This document shows, piece after piece, positions 1 to 7,145 of a DNA stretch of 11,688 nucleotides; position 1 is the stretch's first letter; every line of letters begins with the position of its first letter. The DNA comes from Nanobdellota archaeon. GTDB taxonomy: Archaea; Thermoproteota; Nitrososphaeria; Nitrososphaerales; Nitrosopumilaceae. The notes under the pieces are model-generated. The model was not told where the DNA came from. It worked only from the letters and a program-made list of their open reading frames with translations, and did no database searches. The position numbers and the translations under genes were made by a program. The stretch is from positions 1-11,688 of the forward strand of contig JAAUVF010000013.1 in the NCBI GenBank assembly GCA_012030815.1, given 5' to 3'.

Positions 1-655
1 TTTGAAGATCCTCCTCTGCAAGTTTGTCAATACCAGATATTATTCCAATTGTAGAAATTGTTATGTTTCTTTGGCCAATTCCAAAACCTCTTGGATGAGT
101 AAGTAAGCGAACTGCACGTATTGTTTCATCATAGTTTGCCAATGGTTCACCCATTCCCATAAAAACCAAGTTTGTCACATGTTGACCTCTTTGTCCAAGT
201 AGATTTGCAAAATGAATTACCTGTGCAACAATCTCTTCTGCCTTGAGATTTCTCTCAAATCCCATTTGACCAGTAGCACAAAAAATACATCCCATCGCGC
301 AACCAACTTGAGTTGAAACACATATGGTAGATCTTGGATGGCCGCCAATCTTTGTTGGCTCATATTGTATAAGTACAGTTTCAACTGGAGTACCATCTGT
401 GAGATTTAGCAGTAGTTTGGTAGTATCACCATCATCACTTACAACTCTATGAGTTTCAGTAGCAGAGCCAATTGTATAACCAGCTGCAATCAATTCATCT
501 CGCATTGTAGTAGGTAGTTGTTTTATCTCAGAGATATTTTTTGGAAATTTATAATATAATGGATATAGTATTTGATCTGCTCTATATCTTGGCTGTCCCA
601 TATCCATCACTATTTTTTCCATTTCTTCTGGCAACAAACGATAAAGATCAGTCAT
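1..655 (-). CDS. rlmN: RlmN/Cfr-family radical SAM RNA methyltransferase, 3' end outside window
   Basis: This is a 218-codon open frame running off the left edge, so the C-terminus is missing. Translation gives MTDLYRLLPEEMEKI at the start. The radical SAM cluster is C119-x3-C123-x2-C126, in the context VGCAMGCIFCATGQMGF. This is followed by FMGMGEPL at 165-172 (the GGE-like SAM-binding motif) and NITISTIG at 197-204. C112 lies seven residues before the first cluster cysteine, matching the conserved E. coli RlmN C118 that resolves the methyl adduct. The partner methyl-carrying cysteine near the C-terminus would lie off the window. Family members methylate C2 (RlmN) or C8 (Cfr) of A2503 in 23S rRNA, and some RlmN also act on tRNA A37. 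The archaeal target is not known from sequence. ATG 655 is the first start after an in-frame stop at about 707-709. The gene probably has its own promoter, since radA ends 130 bases upstream. Confidence 0.9.
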   Translation of the reverse strand, partial: MTDLYRLLPEEMEKIVMDMGQPRYRADQILYPLYYKFPKNISEIKQLPTTMRDELIAAGYTIGSATETHRVVSDDGDTTKLLLNLTDGTPVETVLIQYEPTKIGGHPRSTICVSTQVGCAMGCIFCATGQMGFERNLKAEEIVAQVIHFANLLGQRGQHVTNLVFMGMGEPLANYDETIRAVRLLTHPRGFGIGQRNITISTIGIISGIDKLAEEDLQ

Positions 656-700
656 TATATTTTCACAATACCTTGCATATTCAACAATTAAGACACCATC

Positions 701-712
701 ATAATATTATAA
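701..712 (-). promoter_or_regulatory. Putative TATA box of the rlmN-like gene
   Basis: Reading the minus strand gives TTATAATATTAT, about 50 bases before the ATG at 655. This would place transcription start near 680 and leave a short 5' leader. It is A+T rich by context, so the call is tentative. Confidence 0.35.
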
Positions 713-722
713 TTTAACCGAA

Positions 723-735
723 TTCCAAATTGGAA
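723..735. repeat. Perfect 13-bp palindrome upstream of the rlmN-like gene
   Basis: TTCCAA-A-TTGGAA is a perfect inverted repeat with a one-base centre. It lies between the end of radA and the putative TATA box of the next gene. It could be an operator for that gene or part of radA transcript ending. The arms are short, and no T-run follows directly in either direction that would make it a clear hairpin terminator. Confidence 0.4.
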
Positions 736-739
736 ATTT

Positions 740-785
740 AAAATAAAAAAAGTTAGTTTTAATAATAAAAAGAAAGAAAAGAAGA
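740..785 (-). terminator. Poly-T (U-rich) terminator after radA
   Basis: Just after the radA stop, the minus strand carries several T-runs (T4-T5 between 767 and 781 and a T7 at 745-751). No stem-loop is needed. U-rich tracts of this kind are the usual archaeal intrinsic termination signal. Confidence 0.5.
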
Positions 786-1946
786 TTACTCTTCTAGGAA
801 CTCTAAATCATCTTCAGAGTCAAGGTCTTCTGTAGTTTGAACTATCTCTAGCTCAGCTGCTCCAGAGGTAGTTTCAACCATAGGCTCAGGTGTAGATTCT
901 ACAGTAGGTTCTGTTGTTGTTTCAGAGTCTTTTTCTTTTTTAGTTGCTTTTTTGGCTGTCTTTTTGCTTGGTTTTTTCTCCGTATCCTCCAAATCCATTA
1001 CTCCTGCTTCACCCAAAGCAAAGATTACTTCTTCTTCTGGATGGTGAGGACTGTCAACCATTCGTGCAATTCGTTTCTTGCCTGATTTCTTAAAGTATAT
1101 TCTGTATGTACTTGTGTGTGCAACTACGTTTCCACCTATTGGTCGAGTTGGGTCACCAAAGAAGACATCAGGAGATGCCATTACTTGATTCGTGGCAATT
1201 GCAGCACAATTGTAAGTTTCTGCAATTCTAGACAACATGTGAACAAAATGATTTAGTTTTTGTTGTCTATTTGATAATGTTCCTCTACCAAGATATTCAG
1301 CACGGAACAATCCAACTGCAGAATCTGCAATTATTAGTCGGATATTGTTTTCTTCAATTATAGGACCAGCTTCTTCAAGAATTAATGTTTGATGTGCACT
1401 GTTGTATGCGCGTGCTACGATTATCCTATCAAGAACTTTTTCTGGATCCATTTCATGTGCTTGTGCAATAGATACAATTCTTTCTGGCCTGAAAGTATTT
1501 TCTGTGTCAATATACAAAACACCTCCATCCAGTCCACCTTCTGTTTTTGGTTTTTGAACCATTACAGCTAATGTATGCGCAAATTGAGTTTTACCAGAAC
1601 CAAATTCGCCATAAACTTCTGTTAGTGCTTGCGTTTCAATACCACCATCAAATAGTGTATCAAGACAATTAGTACCAGTTGTAATTTTACCAATATCTTG
1701 TCTGCGTTTGTATACTTCACTTGCAGTAACAAAGTCTCTGGAGATCAATCCAGTTTCAACTAGATGTTGTCTTGCTTTGTTTACAATTTTTTCTGCAGTA
1801 TCTTTTTCCATTCCCGTTATTTCTGCGATTTCCACAGGACCTCTTACGATAAGATCCATAACATTGTGTACTCCTGCATCAGATAATTTTCTAGTAGTTA
1901 CAGGACCTACGCCCTCCAAACTATCTAATCTTAAATCTTCTACCAT
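786..1946 (-). CDS. radA: DNA repair and recombination protein RadA, with charged C-terminal tail
   Basis: This is the archaeal RecA/Rad51 recombinase, an ATP-dependent strand-exchange filament acting in recombinational repair. The 386 residues hold an N-terminal helix-hairpin-helix domain (about 6-60) and the FxxA oligomerisation motif F72-V-T-A75 in the linker. They also hold Walker A GEFGSGKT (113-120), Walker B LIIAD (204-208) and a NQV L2-loop motif (254-256). The conserved core ends near 320, at about the usual RadA length. A further ~66 residues form a tail: a lysine/alanine-rich block (about 324-340, KKTAKKATKK) followed by a Glu/Asp/Thr-rich acidic stretch to the end. ATG 1946 lies about 27 bases after a TATA box, consistent with a leaderless mRNA. 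The start overlaps a cluster of palindromes. eS30 lies upstream on the same strand, but radA has its own promoter. Confidence 0.97.
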   Translation of the reverse strand: MVEDLRLDSLEGVGPVTTRKLSDAGVHNVMDLIVRGPVEIAEITGMEKDTAEKIVNKARQHLVETGLISRDFVTASEVYKRRQDIGKITTGTNCLDTLFDGGIETQALTEVYGEFGSGKTQFAHTLAVMVQKPKTEGGLDGGVLYIDTENTFRPERIVSIAQAHEMDPEKVLDRIIVARAYNSAHQTLILEEAGPIIEENNIRLIIADSAVGLFRAEYLGRGTLSNRQQKLNHFVHMLSRIAETYNCAAIATNQVMASPDVFFGDPTRPIGGNVVAHTSTYRIYFKKSGKKRIARMVDSPHHPEEEVIFALGEAGVMDLEDTEKKPSKKTAKKATKKEKDSETTTEPTVESTPEPMVETTSGAAELEIVQTTEDLDSEDDLEFLEE

Positions 1947-1969
1947 ACCGTATGGTACGGTACTAGTAC
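1941..1969. promoter_or_regulatory. Overlapping palindromes on the radA start and promoter (candidate operator)
   Basis: Three perfect inverted repeats overlap within 29 bases. TACCATA/TATGGTA has a CCG spacer (1941-1957), TACCGTA/TACGGTA has a TGG spacer (1946-1962), and GTACTAGTAC is continuous (1960-1969). They fill the space between the radA TATA box and its start codon and include that codon, the position where a repressor would block initiation. Binding is inferred and not shown. Confidence 0.5.
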
Positions 1970-1977
1970 TTTTATAA
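1970..1977 (-). promoter_or_regulatory. TATA box of radA
   Basis: The minus strand reads TTATAAAA, centred about 27 bases upstream of the radA ATG. This spacing predicts transcription start at or next to the A of the start codon, so the mRNA is probably leaderless. Confidence 0.6.
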
Positions 1978-2032
1978 CGTTATTGTTTTGAAAAATGATC
2001 GCAAAAAGATAACTTGTTGTAATAGTTTTGAG

Positions 2033-2215
2033 TTAACGTCTCTTTCTTCTTTGACCAGGCTTGTTTTGTCCTGGGAATCTGCCTAACTCGAATCGTTTTT
2101 TGAAGTTACTCTTATTTCTAAGACTAGAGTTTGTACCAACAATTTTTCTTCCTTCAACTTTAGGAGTCTGTCCTCTTACTTTACCTGCTTTGGTAAGTGA
2201 ACCGTGAGTTGCCAT
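2033..2215 (-). CDS. rps30e: 30S ribosomal protein eS30 (S30e)
   Basis: This is a 60-residue, very basic protein of the small ribosomal subunit. It begins MATHGSLTKAGKVRGQTPKV, the family's signature N-terminus (GSL-x-x-AGKVR-x-QTPK). It ends in a Lys/Arg-rich tail (PGQNKPGQRRKRR) expected to contact rRNA. Its length fits archaeal eS30. There is no ubiquitin-like N-terminal fusion of the kind seen on the animal FAU precursor. It sits between the radical SAM gene (40 bases upstream) and radA (86 bases downstream). It has its own A+T-rich promoter element about 24 bases before the ATG. Confidence 0.96.
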   Translation of the reverse strand: MATHGSLTKAGKVRGQTPKVEGRKIVGTNSSLRNKSNFKKRFELGRFPGQNKPGQRRKRR

Positions 2216-2234
2216 AATTAATCATTAAGAATAG

Positions 2235-2243
2235 TAAATTTAT
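2235..2243 (-). promoter_or_regulatory. Putative TATA box of eS30
   Basis: The minus strand reads ATAAATTTA, centred about 24 bases before ATG 2215 in the short gap after the radical SAM gene. This again suggests a leaderless transcript. Read-through from upstream cannot be excluded. Confidence 0.4.
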
Positions 2244-2255
2244 GTATTTGTATGA

Positions 2256-3980
2256 TTACCAGTATTTTGCCTTTATAGTTTCAATTACGTGTTCGTGTTC
2301 TTTACTTTTATGACGTGCATATCTTTCCATTGCACCTAAAGGAATACCACCTAATGATCTTGCAATTGCATTAAAGAAATATCTCTGTGGTCCTTTTGCA
2401 CCAGTTTTTGTCATGAATTTTTGAATTCCATATTTGAAATTATGTTGCCAAGTTTTATAGAGCACACCTAATTGTGCTGGTGTCATTTCATTTCCAATGT
2501 TAAAGAAATCAGATTTTTCTAATAACCCAATTGGAACAAATGTAAGAGCAGTAGCAGTAAACATCGAGTCAGGTTGCTCATGTTCTAACTCAGTGATTAA
2601 ACGAATTGTATCCCAAGAATCTTCTGGTTGTTCATCATTATCAAGGCCCATAATCAAAGTAAATGCAGGAATCCAATAATCCTTATTCAAAGTTTTTACA
2701 CCTTCTTTTACAACCCAATGCCATTCACTTGGATCATATGGAGCAAGTTTTCTATCAGCATATTTTCCAATCAATCTCAAACTTCCGGTTTCAAAACCAG
2801 CTTGAATTCCAATCATATTATCAGGACTAGATTTTATTATTCTTGAAAGATTTGGAATAAGTTTCTCATCGGCTATTGCACCTGCCAAAGTGCCATGAGT
2901 TGGATTGGTGTGACCAACACCAGTAGACATGATAGCAGTGAACAGTTCTTCTAGAGCCTCTCTATTTGGCTCCATTCCTTTAGCAGTTCTAGGATCCATG
3001 CCATATACGAAAATATCATCACTGTGTATCCATGCAGACTTTGCACCACCTTTTTTGATGTTAACTTCAATTTCTCGTTTAACTTTTTCAGGAGAATAGT
3101 ATCTTAATGATCTTAATGTAACATCACAGAATTTACAACCACGTCCACATCCACGCATTACTTCAACCATTCCATGCATACTTGGCTCTACAATTTCTGG
3201 AATTTCATCTAAATCTGGTCTGTCCCAGAAATTTACAAATCTTCCATGAATCTTTTTTCCGTTTCTTTCAAATTCTTTTATGTTAACTTTAAAGTCACTA
3301 CGTTTTCTAAATGGGTCCATGTTTTCAAAGTCTCCATTAATTAGATAATTGAAAAATCTGCCAGCATGTCCATCAATTTCAGGTGCAATGCCTCCAAGTT
3401 CACCTTCTAAAATAGCATAGATACCAAATTCTTCGATTTTTTCTGGATCATAGTTGTATTGCCAAGTTCCAGAAGCACCAGAAATTACTTTGGCTTTACT
3501 ACCTGTTTTTGTTTTGCAGTTTTTAATTCGTCGATGTAATTCTGTATTGTAAAATTCATCATACGAAGTTTGTTTTCTTCCATAAGTGAAAGTCATTGTA
3601 ACAGGACCCATTCCCAATGGATCCATTTCGTATGTACCAACAACTTGAGTGTCAGGACCAATAAATTTTTCAATATGATCTGGATGTGCAACAACAACAT
3701 CTTCACGTCTAAAACCATCTCGAAGCAAACCTGCTTCTACTTTTCGTAATCCATATGGAGCATAATTTGCCACTCCATTAGTATGAGGAATATAATTACA
3801 AATAAAATCAAATAAAATCTTTGGAGTTACTTGATTTCCTAGAATTTTGTACAAAAGACTGCTTTTATCACGATTAGGGTCCACCGCAGGAGCACATCCG
3901 AAAAACGTAGCTAGTGATAAACCACGATATGGAGACATCAATGTACGATCTGCAGTTAATACAATCTTTGGGTTACCCAA
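2256..3980 (-). CDS. Radical SAM protein with possible B12-binding-type N-terminal domain, substrate unknown
   Basis: The 574-residue protein has the radical SAM cluster motif C278-x3-C282-x2-C285 (MRGCGRGCKFC) inside a typical core: IHSDDIF near 318-324, GIQAGFETGS near 391-400 and FTLIMGLDND near 440-449. The N-terminal ~200 residues (starting PKIVLTADRTLMS, with GFRREDVVVAHPDHIEKFIG at 89-108) resemble the Rossmann-like N-terminal region of COG1032-type, often cobalamin-dependent, enzymes. I do not see the classic DxHxxG cobalamin-ligand motif. The start is TTG 3980, because an in-frame TGA lies three codons upstream. The reaction cannot be read from the sequence. Methylation or C-C bond chemistry is typical of such enzymes. 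One hypothesis is the GDGT ring-synthase (Grs) type, since these archaea make cyclised tetraether lipids. It is preceded by its own promoter, and the gene before it is pyrK. Confidence 0.85.
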   Translation of the reverse strand: MGNPKIVLTADRTLMSPYRGLSLATFFGCAPAVDPNRDKSSLLYKILGNQVTPKILFDFICNYIPHTNGVANYAPYGLRKVEAGLLRDGFRREDVVVAHPDHIEKFIGPDTQVVGTYEMDPLGMGPVTMTFTYGRKQTSYDEFYNTELHRRIKNCKTKTGSKAKVISGASGTWQYNYDPEKIEEFGIYAILEGELGGIAPEIDGHAGRFFNYLINGDFENMDPFRKRSDFKVNIKEFERNGKKIHGRFVNFWDRPDLDEIPEIVEPSMHGMVEVMRGCGRGCKFCDVTLRSLRYYSPEKVKREIEVNIKKGGAKSAWIHSDDIFVYGMDPRTAKGMEPNREALEELFTAIMSTGVGHTNPTHGTLAGAIADEKLIPNLSRIIKSSPDNMIGIQAGFETGSLRLIGKYADRKLAPYDPSEWHWVVKEGVKTLNKDYWIPAFTLIMGLDNDEQPEDSWDTIRLITELEHEQPDSMFTATALTFVPIGLLEKSDFFNIGNEMTPAQLGVLYKTWQHNFKYGIQKFMTKTGAKGPQRYFFNAIARSLGGIPLGAMERYARHKSKEHEHVIETIKAKYW

Positions 3981-4005
3981 TGCTCTTCAACGCAATAATT
4001 TCATG

Positions 4006-4017
4006 ATTTATTTTAAA
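4006..4017 (-). promoter_or_regulatory. TATA box of the radical SAM gene
   Basis: The minus strand reads TTTAAAATAAAT, preceded by a GG. It is centred about 30 bases before TTG 3980 and lies just after the pyrK stop. The radical SAM gene is therefore probably transcribed separately from pyrDK. Confidence 0.5.
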
Positions 4018-4032
4018 CCTTGCTGGTCAAAT

Positions 4033-4845
4033 CTAATAATTTTCTAAAATTCCAGCCTTATTTCTATGAAAATGACCAAATTCTTTGTTTGATAATAAAT
4101 GATCCCCATCAAAAACAGTACCATCTTTGCAAACCAAGTCTTCTCCAACACAGCAACTTCCACATATTCCAACACCACACTTCATCATACGTTCAAGACT
4201 GGCTTGAACAAACAATCCTTTAGAATGAGCTAATTGGACTGTTTTGTACATCATTATTTCAGGACCGCAAGTGTATACTCCATCAAAATGATTTTCATTG
4301 ACTAGTTTTTCAACCATACTTGTAACAAATCCCTTTTCACCATAAGTTCCATCATCAGTTGTAACAATTACTTTATGACTATTATTTTTCAGTAGATTAT
4401 TTGCCAAATCTTCAAAGAAAACTTCATTTTTTGATTTTGCGCCAATTAAGACAGTAACATCATCAGTAGGTTTAACAAATGTCAATAACCGCATCATAGG
4501 AACAAGACCAGTACCACCACCAACAAGCAAAAGTTTTCCTTGTTTAAGATCAAAAGAATTCCCATAAGGTCCTCTTACACCTACTTGTTGACCTACCTTA
4601 ACATTAAACAATCCAGTAGATGCCAAACCATGTTTTCGTACTGTAAAAGCAGCTTTACCAGATTCCTGAGAAATCATCACACTCATAGGTAATTCATTTA
4701 TTCCAGGAATCCAGACCATTGCAAACTGTCCAGGTAAAACAGTAGACATCACATTATCAGAAAAGATTAAAGTTCTAACAGTAGGAGTTTCATCTATTAC
4801 TTTTTCAATGATACAGATTTTTGTATGATTATGATTTCTTTGCAA
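4033..4845 (-). CDS. pyrK: Dihydroorotate dehydrogenase electron-transfer subunit PyrK
   Basis: PyrK is the FAD and [2Fe-2S] subunit that passes electrons from PyrD to NAD+ in class 1B dihydroorotate dehydrogenase (pyrimidine synthesis, cytoplasm). The 270-residue protein has a ferredoxin-reductase-like FAD domain, with LPMSVMIS at 52-59 in the flavin-binding loop. A nucleotide-binding domain follows with LLLVGGGTGLVP (105-116) and YTCGPEIMM (191-199). The C-terminal cluster site is C223-x4-C228-x2-C231-x7-C239. The start is TTG 4845, because TAG stands two codons upstream and no ATG or GTG follows soon. After correcting a base lost in pyrD, the pyrD stop falls at 4829, so the two genes overlap by 17 bases and are surely co-transcribed. 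PyrK itself shows no frame damage. Confidence 0.93.
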   Translation of the reverse strand: MQRNHNHTKICIIEKVIDETPTVRTLIFSDNVMSTVLPGQFAMVWIPGINELPMSVMISQESGKAAFTVRKHGLASTGLFNVKVGQQVGVRGPYGNSFDLKQGKLLLVGGGTGLVPMMRLLTFVKPTDDVTVLIGAKSKNEVFFEDLANNLLKNNSHKVIVTTDDGTYGEKGFVTSMVEKLVNENHFDGVYTCGPEIMMYKTVQLAHSKGLFVQASLERMMKCGVGICGSCCVGEDLVCKDGTVFDGDHLLSNKEFGHFHRNKAGILENY

Positions 4846-5783
4846 GTCCTATCATCTCATCGATTTTTGAATATCCTTTCTTTTCATGTATTGAATTATT
4901 CCTTGATTAATGTCATTAAAAACATGTATCCAGTTATCACCAATTGCACTTCCCAGTTGAATTGCAGATGAACCAGCCAAAATAAATTCAACTGCATCTT
5001 CCCATGTAGAGATTCCACCGCAGCCAATTACAGGGATATTGTATTTTGAAGAAATTTCATAAACACATCTCAAAGCGATAGGTTTGATAGGAGTGCCAGA
5101 TAGTCCACCGAATTTATTACTCAGAATTGGTCTCTGGGTTTCAACATCAATTGCTATTGCTCTAATTGTATTTAATTGCAGTAATTGCATCAAATTCCAG
5201 AATCAATTGCTGCACCTACAGTGTTAAGATAATGAGTAGTGCCCAATCCTACTTTGGCAATTACAGGAACATTTGTAGAATTTTTTACAGTACTGACAAT
5301 TTTCTTAACTAATTCAGGATCATCGCCTACTTCTAGTCCCACTTTAGCAACATGTGGACAAGACAGATTCAATTCGTAAGCAGTAACTTGACAGTTTTTA
5401 AATTGTTCAACCATGATTTTAAAATCTTCAGGAATAGAACCTACCAAGCTGATAATTATTGGAACATCTTTGTTAGATTCAATCATTTTAGCAAAATTTG
5501 GAGCTCCTGGATTGGACAGTCCAACTGCATTAATCCATCCACCACCGTTTACACCAAAAATAGTAGGGTTTGGATATCCTTCCCAAGGTTCAGTACTGAG
5601 TGATTTACTAACAACTGCTCCTGCGCCTGAACGATAAAGTCGATTAAAAACATCTAAAGAAATTCCCAATATTCCGGAGGCTAACATCACAGGTCTTTCT
5701 AGATGGATTTTTCCTATAGAAGTAACCAGGCTGGGTTCCACTTTGAATGATTTATGTTGTTTCGAATATAATAGTTGATTCAC
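4829..5783 (-). CDS. pyrD: Dihydroorotate dehydrogenase B catalytic subunit PyrD, broken by three apparent indels
   Basis: PyrD is the FMN enzyme that oxidises dihydroorotate to orotate, working with PyrK. The first piece (5783-5190) holds MLASGILG, VVSKSLS, NAVGLSNPG and LNLSCPHV with the class 1 catalytic cysteine. The later piece holds NTIRAIAIDVE, LSNKFGGLSG and VIGCGGI. Three changes restore one frame. One extra base in the A-run 5192-5194 and one in the T-run 5171-5173 are removed, which gives GIDAITAINTIRAIA across the break. One base missing at the CC of 4875-4876 is added, which gives KGYSKIDEMIGLAKKS and a stop at 4829. The result is 317 residues. The outer start is GTG 5783. GTG 5741 (residue 15) is at least as good, because it lies 28 bases after a TATTATATT and gives a 303-residue protein, the usual family size. 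Sequencing error is more likely than a dead gene. Confidence 0.88.
5765..5773 (-). promoter_or_regulatory. Candidate TATA box favouring the inner pyrD start
   Basis: The minus strand reads TATTATATT, centred 28 bases before the GTG at 5741. If it is the pyrD promoter, translation starts at 5741 and not at the outer GTG 5783, which would lie upstream of the mRNA. Confidence 0.35.
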
Positions 5784-5796
5784 AGTGTTTTTAGTA

Positions 5797-5809
5797 CCTT
5801 TTTAAAAGG
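5797..5809 (+). promoter_or_regulatory. Palindromic TATA box of nop5 in the pyrD-nop5 divergent gap
   Basis: CCTTTTTAAAAGG is a perfect 13-bp palindrome centred at 5803, 27 bases before the nop5 ATG. This spacing suggests a leaderless nop5 mRNA. Its symmetry means it could in principle also drive pyrD. An AAAGGAG follows, but it is too far from the ATG (about 19 bases) to act as a ribosome binding site. Confidence 0.5.
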
Positions 5810-5829
5810 AGACTTGAAATTAACTAGTC

Positions 5830-7145
5830 ATGTATTCTGTGATCTTAACAGAATTTGGAATCGTAGTTTTTAAAGATGAGAAACTCGAAAAAGCATTTCC
5901 ATTCAAAGATGCAGTTAGGGACTACATTTCTGTGAAAAAAAAGGAATCAAAATTAAATGATCTTGTAAATTACTTGGGTCCGCTTCAAAGAGGAATAACG
6001 GTTAGTGATGAATCATTGATGACATTGCTGAAAAAAAGTTCCATAGATGCACAAATGATGGAAGAATCAGAATTAGAAACAATTCAATCAACAAAACCTC
6101 AGATAATTGTCGATTCAGGATTTGCAAAAAACATATCTGAATCTTTGTCTAAATTAAGAGAATTTGCAATGGGATTATCATCATCAAAGGTTACAGAAGT
6201 TTCTGAAAGTCCAGATCTCCATATTATTCAAGCAATAAATTCACTAGATGAGATTGATAAAATTGCAAATGGTCTTAGCTCACGATTACGAGAATGGTAC
6301 GGTTTACATTTTCCAGAGTTAGACAACATAATAGATAGCATTAATGGATATTCACAAATTGTTTTAGCAGGAAAACGAGAATCATTAACAAAAAAAGTGT
6401 ATGAAGAAGCAGGATTTCCAGATTCGAAAGCAGATATGATTGGATTACTTGCATCAAAAAGCAGAGGAGGAGACATTTCAGATATTAATTTAGCAATAGT
6501 GCAATCAATTGCAAAACAAATTCTAGATTTTCATGATTTAAGAAAAAAATTAGAAGCTCATGTAGAGTTAGAAATGGAAACTGTTGCACCTAATCTTTCA
6601 GCCATACTTGGAGCTGCAGTTGGTGCAAGAATATTAGGAAAAGCTGGAAGTCTAAAAAATTAGCATCAATGCCTGCAAGCACTATTCAGATAATAGGTGC
6701 AGAAAAAGCACTTTTTAGATCATTAAAGACTGGAGCTCAACCACCAAAACACGGATTATTGTTTCAACATGCAATGGTTCATGCTGCACCTAGATGGCAA
6801 AGAGGAAAAATTGCTAGAGCAATTGCTGCAAAAGCAGTGATAGCTGCTAGAGTTGACGTTTATGGTGAAGGTATCAATAAAACATTATTAGAAAAACTCA
6901 ACGTTAGAGTAAACGAAATTAGCAAAAAATACGAAATCCCTACTGAAAGAGAGACTAGAAAACCAGAATTATTCAGAAGTGATAGTGGAGAGTCTAGAAG
7001 AAGAGAAGGTGGAGATTTCAGAAGAAGAGAGAGTGATTCTAGAAGAGAAGGTGGAGAGTCTAGAAGAGAAAACAAAAACTATAGAGAAAGAACAGATTCC
7101 AAATCAAATAAAAATAAAAAGAGATCCAAGTTTGAAAGAAGATAA
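5830..7145 (+). CDS. nop5: C/D box sRNP core protein Nop5 (Nop56/58 homologue), broken by one apparent deletion
   Basis: Nop5 is the scaffold of archaeal box C/D RNPs. It binds fibrillarin and, with L7Ae, the guide RNA for 2'-O-methylation of rRNA and tRNA. The first piece (5830-6663, 277 residues) holds the N-terminal fibrillarin-binding domain, the central coiled coil and LREWYGLHFPEL (153-164). It ends inside the Nop domain at GAAVGARILGKAGSLK. The rest of the Nop domain (PASTIQIIGAEKALFRSLK, GLLFQHAMVH) continues in the next frame from about 6660. One A missing from the A6 run at 6654-6659 restores KKLASMPAS and a 438-residue protein, normal for the family. After about residue 370 comes a tail rich in Arg, Glu, Gly and Ser, instead of the plain Lys-rich tail I would expect. 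The gene overlaps flpA, its functional partner, forming the classic nop5-fibrillarin pair. Confidence 0.93.
6985..7067 (+). repeat. Purine-rich degenerate repeats encoding the Nop5 Arg/Glu/Gly tail
   Basis: A 17-base unit, GTGGAGAGTCTAGAAGA, occurs exactly at 6985-7001 and 7051-7067, 66 bases apart (22 codons, in phase). A related unit around TCTAGAAGA...GAAGGTGGAGA lies between them. In the nop5 frame it gives SRRREGG/SRREGG units. In the next frame it gives SLEEEKVE-like acidic units. Confidence 0.7.

Noticed and set aside
3981..4032. Possible small RNA or gene in the pyrK-radical SAM gap
   Set aside because: Only 52 bases, fully explained by the pyrK end and the TATA box of the radical SAM gene.
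4852..5193. A separate short protein starting TTG/ATG (MMQLLQLNTIRA...)
   Set aside because: It is the C-terminal part of PyrD read after an indel. The conserved sequence GIDAITAINTIRAIA is continuous when two extra bases are removed.
5190..5194. Programmed frameshifting in pyrD
   Set aside because: Three separate indels of different sign, no slippery heptamer with a following structure, and the same kind of damage in three unrelated genes point to error instead.
6974..7070. CRISPR-like or tandem DNA repeat array
   Set aside because: Units are short, degenerate and in coding phase. They are explained by low-complexity protein sequence in the Nop5 tail.
6860..7075. Minus-strand Leu/Ser-rich open frame
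   Set aside because: It is a shadow of the purine-rich repeat in nop5, with no start context and no family resemblance.
6669..7145. A stand-alone 158-residue Arg-rich protein
   Set aside because: Its first ~90 residues are the second half of the Nop domain and join nop5 on adding one A at 6654-6659.
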